Of a DNA stretch of 64,000 bases, positions 59,071 to 64,000 are shown piece after piece (position 1 is the first letter of the stretch; each line of letters starts with the position of its first letter). The translations under genes and the position numbers were made by a program. The stretch comes from Magnolia sinica. Lineage: Eukaryota; Streptophyta; Magnoliopsida; Magnoliales; Magnoliaceae. The DNA lies in assembly GCF_029962835.1 (NCBI RefSeq), contig NC_080578.1:48229001-48293000 (forward strand), read 5' to 3'. A model generated the notes under the pieces. That model had not been told where the DNA came from. It did no database searches and worked only from the letters and a program-made list of their open reading frames with translations.

Positions 59071-60864
59071 TGTAAGTGCTATAGTTTATAGCCCTATTTG
59101 TTGTCAAATTTGTGGTGCCAAAGACACTGTTATGAAGCTTGCATTTGTAAAGAACAATGCTCTACTCAAGTTCAACTTAGGTTGACAAGCATTGTTCACA
59201 AGTCAAGAATCTCAAGAAGCTTTCAAGTTCAACATCAAGATCTCAAGAAGCTTTCAAGTTCAATCTCAAGATCTCAAAAAGCTCTTAAGTTTAAACGACA
59301 TCAAGACTTCAAGCTCAATTACTTTCAAAGGTCACTCGTCTCTGAAGTTTCAATGTCCTTACTTTACTATTGAGGTATGACTGACCTTAGGTTGACCTTT
59401 AGAGTAGGCCATTTTGGATACATAATTCATATGTTTTATATAAGTGAGTTTGGTCTGTTCTAAGATTAGTCCTGGACTTTGTTCGACTAGTCCTAGCACT
59501 GCTTTGACCTGTCTAAACATTTCCTGGACCAGTTGTAAGTTTGTTACAAAAATCAGAATTTTTTTGTTAGGCTTCGACTAGTCCTGGAGACTGTTCGACC
59601 AGTCGTAGGAACAGTGTCAACTGCATCTTCGACCAGTCGTAGACCTATGACTTAAAGAACAGCGTTGAAATTCGGCCACCTAAGACCAGTTGAAGGAGAC
59701 CTACGACCAGTCGAAGGAAACCTACGACCAGTCGTAAAACTGTCAAATCTTATCACGCCCGAATTTTCAAATATCTGTTGGTTCTACGACCAGTCGTAGA
59801 GGTCCTTAGACTAGTCGAAGGCATGATTTGTTCACCTATAAATAGAGCACGAACCTCGAAATAAAATAAGAACTTCAAACTAAATTAATTCGACCTTCTG
59901 AGAGATAAGTCGGTGCTCCATATAAGCTAAGTGTGCATATTTAATATTCTCTTTCTTTAGCTTTCTTAATTGATTTTGTTTCTTGTATTCCAATCTAATC
60001 TGAAAAGAGGAATTGTTGTTTTCATTTTTCTGGAATCAAAATCAATTAGAGCTAGCCCTTTTATTTTAATTTAAAATCTATTGAAACCTAGAACTATTAT
60101 AAAGTGAGTATTAGACATTGAACTTTGACATTCAAATCTCTACTCCAACTTGATTCTTCTGGGCTGCTACAACGAAGGAGAAAATCAAGTATTTTACAAT
60201 TTGTGTAATTTACATTGTTTGGTTTTATTTGAGGTTAAGCCAGAAAAATCTCAAAGTTGTTGGTTATCTGAGGAGAGCCAGAAAACTCAGAAGTGAGGGT
60301 TTTTGAATTGTGTAAGCCCTTTGAAAAAGACACAATTGTGAAGGTTTTGGGTGAACCTGTGAAAATCTATTTGATAGTGAACGCTAATATCCCCTGTGTG
60401 AGGATATTAGGAGTGGAGTAGCATTCTGTGTGGCTGTTGTTTAACAGTTGGTGAACACACAGGCGAACCACTATAATTCTTTGTGTTGTGGATGTGTGAT
60501 TTATATTACCTATCTTTTATCATTTAGAATTGTGGAATGTATGTGTGGATGCGAATGTTGTAAATTTTACATTTCAAGCACAGTGGGGAATGTTGTAATA
60601 ATTTAGATTTACATTTCAGCATTATATTTTTACTATCTCTTTATTACTTTGAGCTTCAGTTTCTCTATTTGTTCTAGTAAGGTTGCCCTGCCATTTTTAT
60701 GGTGCATGGTTGTCCTTAGAACAATCAATATTTTGAGCTAGCATTCAGCAGTGTGAATTGATTTATTTATTCAGTTCTATCTTTCTATATTTTCGTTGTA
60801 TTTATCTTAAAATTTGGCATAGTCCTATTCACCCCCCTCTAAGACATATAGCTTGGCCATTTCA
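59071..60864 (+). repeat. SIRE-type 3' LTR
   Basis: 1794 bp, partner of 50281-52085, with the canonical TGTAAG start and ATTTCA end. The CGACCAGTCGT array lies at about 59575-59825, followed by the TATA box at 59837. Confidence 0.93.
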
Positions 60865-61753
60865 GAGATAATGATTTTCACCATTTTTAAAAATTCCAAG
60901 GCCCACCATCACGTTTATTTTCCATCCAGTCTGTTCATAAGGTCACAAAGACTTGGTTGAGAGGAAAAAAAATATCATTTTGATCCAAAACCGCTGTGGT
61001 CCAAAAAGGATTTCAATGGTAGGCATTCATCTCTCCACTATTTTCTGTAGTGTGGTCCACCTGATAGATCTGCCTCATTTTTAGTCCCAAGCCTAAGACG
61101 GGCTTGCCAATTGGATGGACGATTTGGATGTAACACATACATCAAAGAGGGCCCCACGTGCTGGGTGCACACATCACCAAGGTGGGCTCCACAGAACCTG
61201 TTGCGTTAAAAAGCAGCTATAGAGCTGGTGTGCTGTACACCAGCTAATATAATCCCCTTCACAGGTGGGTCCCACGTGGGGCCTACCATAACGTTTATTT
61301 CCCATCCTATCTGTTGATAAGGTCACACAGACCTAAATAACGAGGAAAAATAAATTTTATATTTATCCAAAACTTCTGGGACCCAAAGAAGTTTCAATGG
61401 TAGACGTTCAACTCACCATTGTTTTCTATAGTGTGGACCACCTGAGCTCCGTGTACGGCTAATTTTTGGGGTGCCCCATTATTTAAAGGGGACCCATCAA
61501 ATGCACGGTATTGATGTTCAACATATAACACAGTGGGGCCTGTGGCTGGGACCCACACTCTTGCCCTTACAACAAGCAGTAGCAGCGTTTGCTATATTTT
61601 TTTTTTTTATTTATTGTTTTCTTGTAGTTTTTCATAGGTGGGGCCCACATCAGGAGGATCCACTCGGCCGATTGGGTTCTCCAGCTCGAGATGGGTTTAA
61701 CAAGCCTTATATTTGACATGTTTTGACGCACAGAAACATCACAGCGGGCCCTA
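60865..61753 (-). mobile_element. L2: minus-strand chromovirus LTR, third segment
   Basis: Resumes with GAGATAATGATTTTCACC, matching 15849 onward in L1. Its later part (61690-61753) is the reverse complement of plus-strand LTR sequence at about 45570-45620 (a CAGAAACATCA and GACATGTTT match). It is cut at 61753 by the next copia LTR; the rest of L2 is outside the window. Confidence 0.8.
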
Positions 61754-62778
61754 TGAAAAGGCAAAGCTATATGTCCTAAAGGGGGGGTGAACAGGACTAT
61801 GCCAAATAAAAATTAATAAGCGGAATATAAACAACAAATAGCCAGAGAGAATGCAAATAACAAAAGGAAATAACAACCTCAAAAGCAAGTATTGAGAAGT
61901 TAATATAAACTTGGTTCTAAGGACAACCTAACACCAAAAACCAATGGTTTATGGCAGGACAACCCTACTAGAACGTGGGTGAGTATAAAAAACTCAAACT
62001 CAAGAGGATATGAAAGAAATAGAAACTAATCTATTGCAACATTCACCACACAATGCTGAAATATAAAGATTACAACATTCACATCCACAAATACATCCCA
62101 CAATCTTAAAGCATAAAAGATAAAGAAATAAATCACACATCCACCAAACACAGAGAATTATAGTGGTTCTCTTGTGTGTACACCAACTGTTAATAAACAG
62201 CCACACAACAACTCCACTCCTAATATCCACTCCCTTGAATATTAGTGTTCACTAATCAAAATAGGTTTTTCAAGGTTTACCTAAAATCTTCACAATTGTG
62301 TCTTTAGATGGGCTTACACGATTTAAAAACCCTTGCTCTGAGATTTTCTGCATCACCTCAGACAAAACCAAAATAGAGATTTTCTAGCACAATCTCACAA
62401 ACCAGAAATGAATTGAATTACAGAAAAAGCAAAAACTTATCTGTATGACGATTTTGAAGCAGCCCGGTAGAACCAACTTAATGATGACGTAGATGTTCAA
62501 CGTCCAGTCTCACAAGTGTATAGGGTTCTAAGTTTAGATGATTTTTAATTAAATCAGCACGGGCTTTGTATTGATTTTGATCTGAAGGAAGGGTAAATCA
62601 AATATCCCTTTTCAAAATGAGAATGGAATAGAGAATCAAAATAAAAATATAAAAAAAACAAGAGCTACTTTAAAGAATCTTAAATATGCATAAAATAGTT
62701 TAGAATGTACTCAAAATATCTCAGAGTGATTGCTTAAGAATGATAAGAATTGAATAGAAAACTCTGAAATTCGAGCAC

Positions 62779-62786
62779 TATTTATA
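62779..62786 (-). promoter_or_regulatory. TATA box of the minus-strand copia LTR
   Basis: TATTTATA on the plus strand reads CCTATAAATAGTGC on the minus strand, directly downstream of the motif array at 62800-63125, matching the SIRE arrangement. Confidence 0.8.
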
Positions 62787-62799
62787 GGTAAAAAATCGG

Positions 62800-63125
62800 T
62801 TCACACGACTAGCCTTTGGTTAGCTATGACTGGCTTTATCCAAACAGATTTTCAAAAATCCTGGCGCGATAAGATTTTTCAGCTGCACGACTGGCCTTGT
62901 GGGTCCCACGACTGGTCGAGTGGTCTGCTCGACTAGTCGTGGACACCACATGACTAGTGGTGTGAGTCCACATTACTCGCTAGAAAATAAGTCGAGCACT
63001 ACACGACTGGTCGAGTACTATTCACACGACTGGTCGAGTAGTTTCCAGGACTAGTCGTAGACCAACAGAAAATTTTTAAAAATTCATAACAAATCCTGAA
63101 CAGGTCGAGCTAGTGCTAGGGCTAG
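62800..63125. promoter_or_regulatory. CGACTGGTCG / CGACTAGTCG motif array
   Basis: About ten variants of ACGACTGGTCGAG and CGACTAGTCG lie in 325 bp, including the perfect palindrome CGACTAGTCG at 62930-62939. An imperfect hairpin with GTGGAC/GTCCAC outer arms and CACCAC/GTGGTG inner arms sits at 62939-62971. Confidence 0.75.
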
Positions 63126-63621
63126 TCGAAGGAGCAGAATTTTACACTTATAAAAAGACCAAAATGACCGACCGAAAGTATGAAATGATCTGATCATGAT
63201 CTAAGGTCAATCTAAGTCAATCATACCTTACTTGTGAGATAGAACATATGAACACTTAATCCGTCAATCACTTCAGTTGCTTTAATTCTTGCAATCTTCA
63301 AAACTTGAACTTGACATACCAAACATAATCTTCAACTAGATCTGGAGTTCTTGGACTTTTCTGGTTCCAGATCTTAAACCACAACGTTCTTGAAAACTCT
63401 ATCTTCACTTAATATATGAAAGTCTTCACTTTCTTCCAGTTTGAAGATCTCGGTAAGTTCGTCATAAATATCGGCAAGATAGATTCAGCACAAACAAAAT
63501 GAACGTCGAAGATTCAATGTGAACAGATGCACAAGCTTGATACCAATCAAGATACAAACTTGAATTAGTTCGTCACACCAAAATTTGACAATACTTAGGG
63601 TTTATCAACATAGAACTTTCA

Positions 63622-63791
63622 ATCTCCCCTTTTATCAAATTTGTGACAAAACCAAAATTACAATATGTAATAGATATTCAAACAACACATTGCACAAACA
63701 TGTTGCACTAACATACATACACATGTATGATATGATCCATAATAGATATCATGCACAATAATCAACTCTCCCCCTTAATCCACTACTCTCT

Positions 63792-63830
<39 letters not shown>

Positions 63831-64000
63831 CATTTCATCATATCATATCTACATATCATTCAATATTATAATGTCTCCTCCTTTTGTCACAACATGACAA
63901 AGGAAGCGAATAAGGATAAATAAAGAGAACAAGAGAGCATGTAGAATTAATAACTACTCATCCAAATCAAATAAACAGAGTATCTGAACTGAATAGATAA
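63622..64000 (-). mobile_element. Internal 3' region of the minus-strand copia element
   Basis: On the minus strand it shows GACAAAAGGAGGAG, AAGGGGGAGAGTTG and AAAAGGGGAGAT purine tracts, like the 3' untranslated region of the SIRE-type element at 58736-59070. No coding region is reached before the window ends. Confidence 0.7.
63796..63828. repeat. (TA)n microsatellite
   Basis: About 16 TA units in the 3' untranslated region of the minus-strand copia element. Confidence 0.92.

Larger units (their letters stand above)
50281..60864 (+). mobile_element. SIRE/Maximus-type Ty1/copia element, full length
   Basis: The 10.6-kb element has 1.8-kb LTRs, an iMet primer site, gag, protease, integrase, RT and RNase H in copia order, an extra 3' ORF and a polypurine tract. 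Perfect GAGAT duplications lie at 50276-50280 and 60865-60869; the empty site is at 15849-15853 in L1. In the first about 175 bp the LTRs differ at nine positions, seven of them transitions. The extra ORF, the long internal region and LTR length suggest SIRE/Maximus. Coding is broken throughout. Confidence 0.93.
61754..63621 (-). mobile_element. Minus-strand copia LTR related to the SIRE-type element
   Basis: On the minus strand it starts TGAAAGTTCTATG after a polypurine AAAGGGGAGAT and ends GACATATAGCTTTGCC TTTTCA. It parallels the SIRE LTR in order: CGACTGGTCG motif array (62800-63125), TATA box, and the CACACAAGAGAACC/GGAGTGGAT block, but sequences differ substantially. This is the 3' LTR of an element whose body extends right of the window. 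The left flank CCCTA (61749-61753) would be its target duplication. Confidence 0.85.

Noticed and set aside
1..64000. tRNA, rRNA or other RNA genes, and ordinary host genes
   Set aside because: No cloverleaf, rRNA signature or host exon structure was recognised; the tRNA-like words found are LTR primer-binding sites.

Overview
This is a plant nuclear window made almost entirely of transposable elements. I found no convincing host gene, rRNA, tRNA or CRISPR array. The evidence for a flowering plant is direct: Ty3/gypsy elements of three recognisable plant types (chromodomain Tekay/Del-like, Athila-like, Tat-like), a SIRE/Maximus-type Ty1/copia element with an extra 3' ORF, hAT transposase relics, and GTGGGCCC-rich MITE-like repeats. 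The abundance of those repeats made me think of a magnoliid, but that is a weak inference from memory.

Layout. 1-6771: decayed Tat-like gypsy pol, two related LTR-like relics and a small TIR element. 6772-9841: a 3.07-kb solo LTR with a perfect 5-bp target duplication (GCAAG). 9842-12339: CT microsatellites, a degenerate GC-rich minisatellite and a second solo LTR (10970-12288, target duplication GGGTG) inserted in that minisatellite. 12340-18112: a 5.8-kb minus-strand LTR ('L1') of a chromovirus family. 18195-21399: a MITE-like repeat, a hAT transposase pseudogene and a second hAT BED-finger fragment. 21400-61753: another minus-strand LTR of the L1 family ('L2'), exploded by later insertions.

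The L2 insertions form a resolvable nest. A plus-strand chromovirus of the same family (22858-48857, target duplication CACGA) sits in L2. Its 5' LTR was in turn invaded by an Athila-like element (24851-36622, duplication GGTCC, left copy mutated). Further right, a SIRE-type copia (50281-60864, duplication GAGAT) and a minus-strand copia LTR (61754-63621) also sit in L2. The unoccupied versions of the CACGA and GAGAT sites are visible in L1 (13741 and 15849). The empty Athila site is visible in the partner 3' LTR (about 46185-46200).

Relative ages from LTR pairs, compared by eye over short stretches: chromovirus about 6-15 percent different, SIRE about 5 percent, Athila about 2 percent. This agrees with the nesting order. 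All coding regions are broken, mostly by stops that fit C-to-T decay.

Most worth a second look: (i) an array of the near-palindrome CGACCAGTCGT just upstream of a TATA box in the copia LTRs, repeated in front of the accessory 3' ORF; (ii) that ORF, which has a basic N-terminus, acidic tail and predicted coiled coil but no envelope features; (iii) chromovirus LTRs packed with GTGGGNCCCAC/TGGGCC motifs that match TCP-factor binding consensus, in arrays whose length differs between copies.
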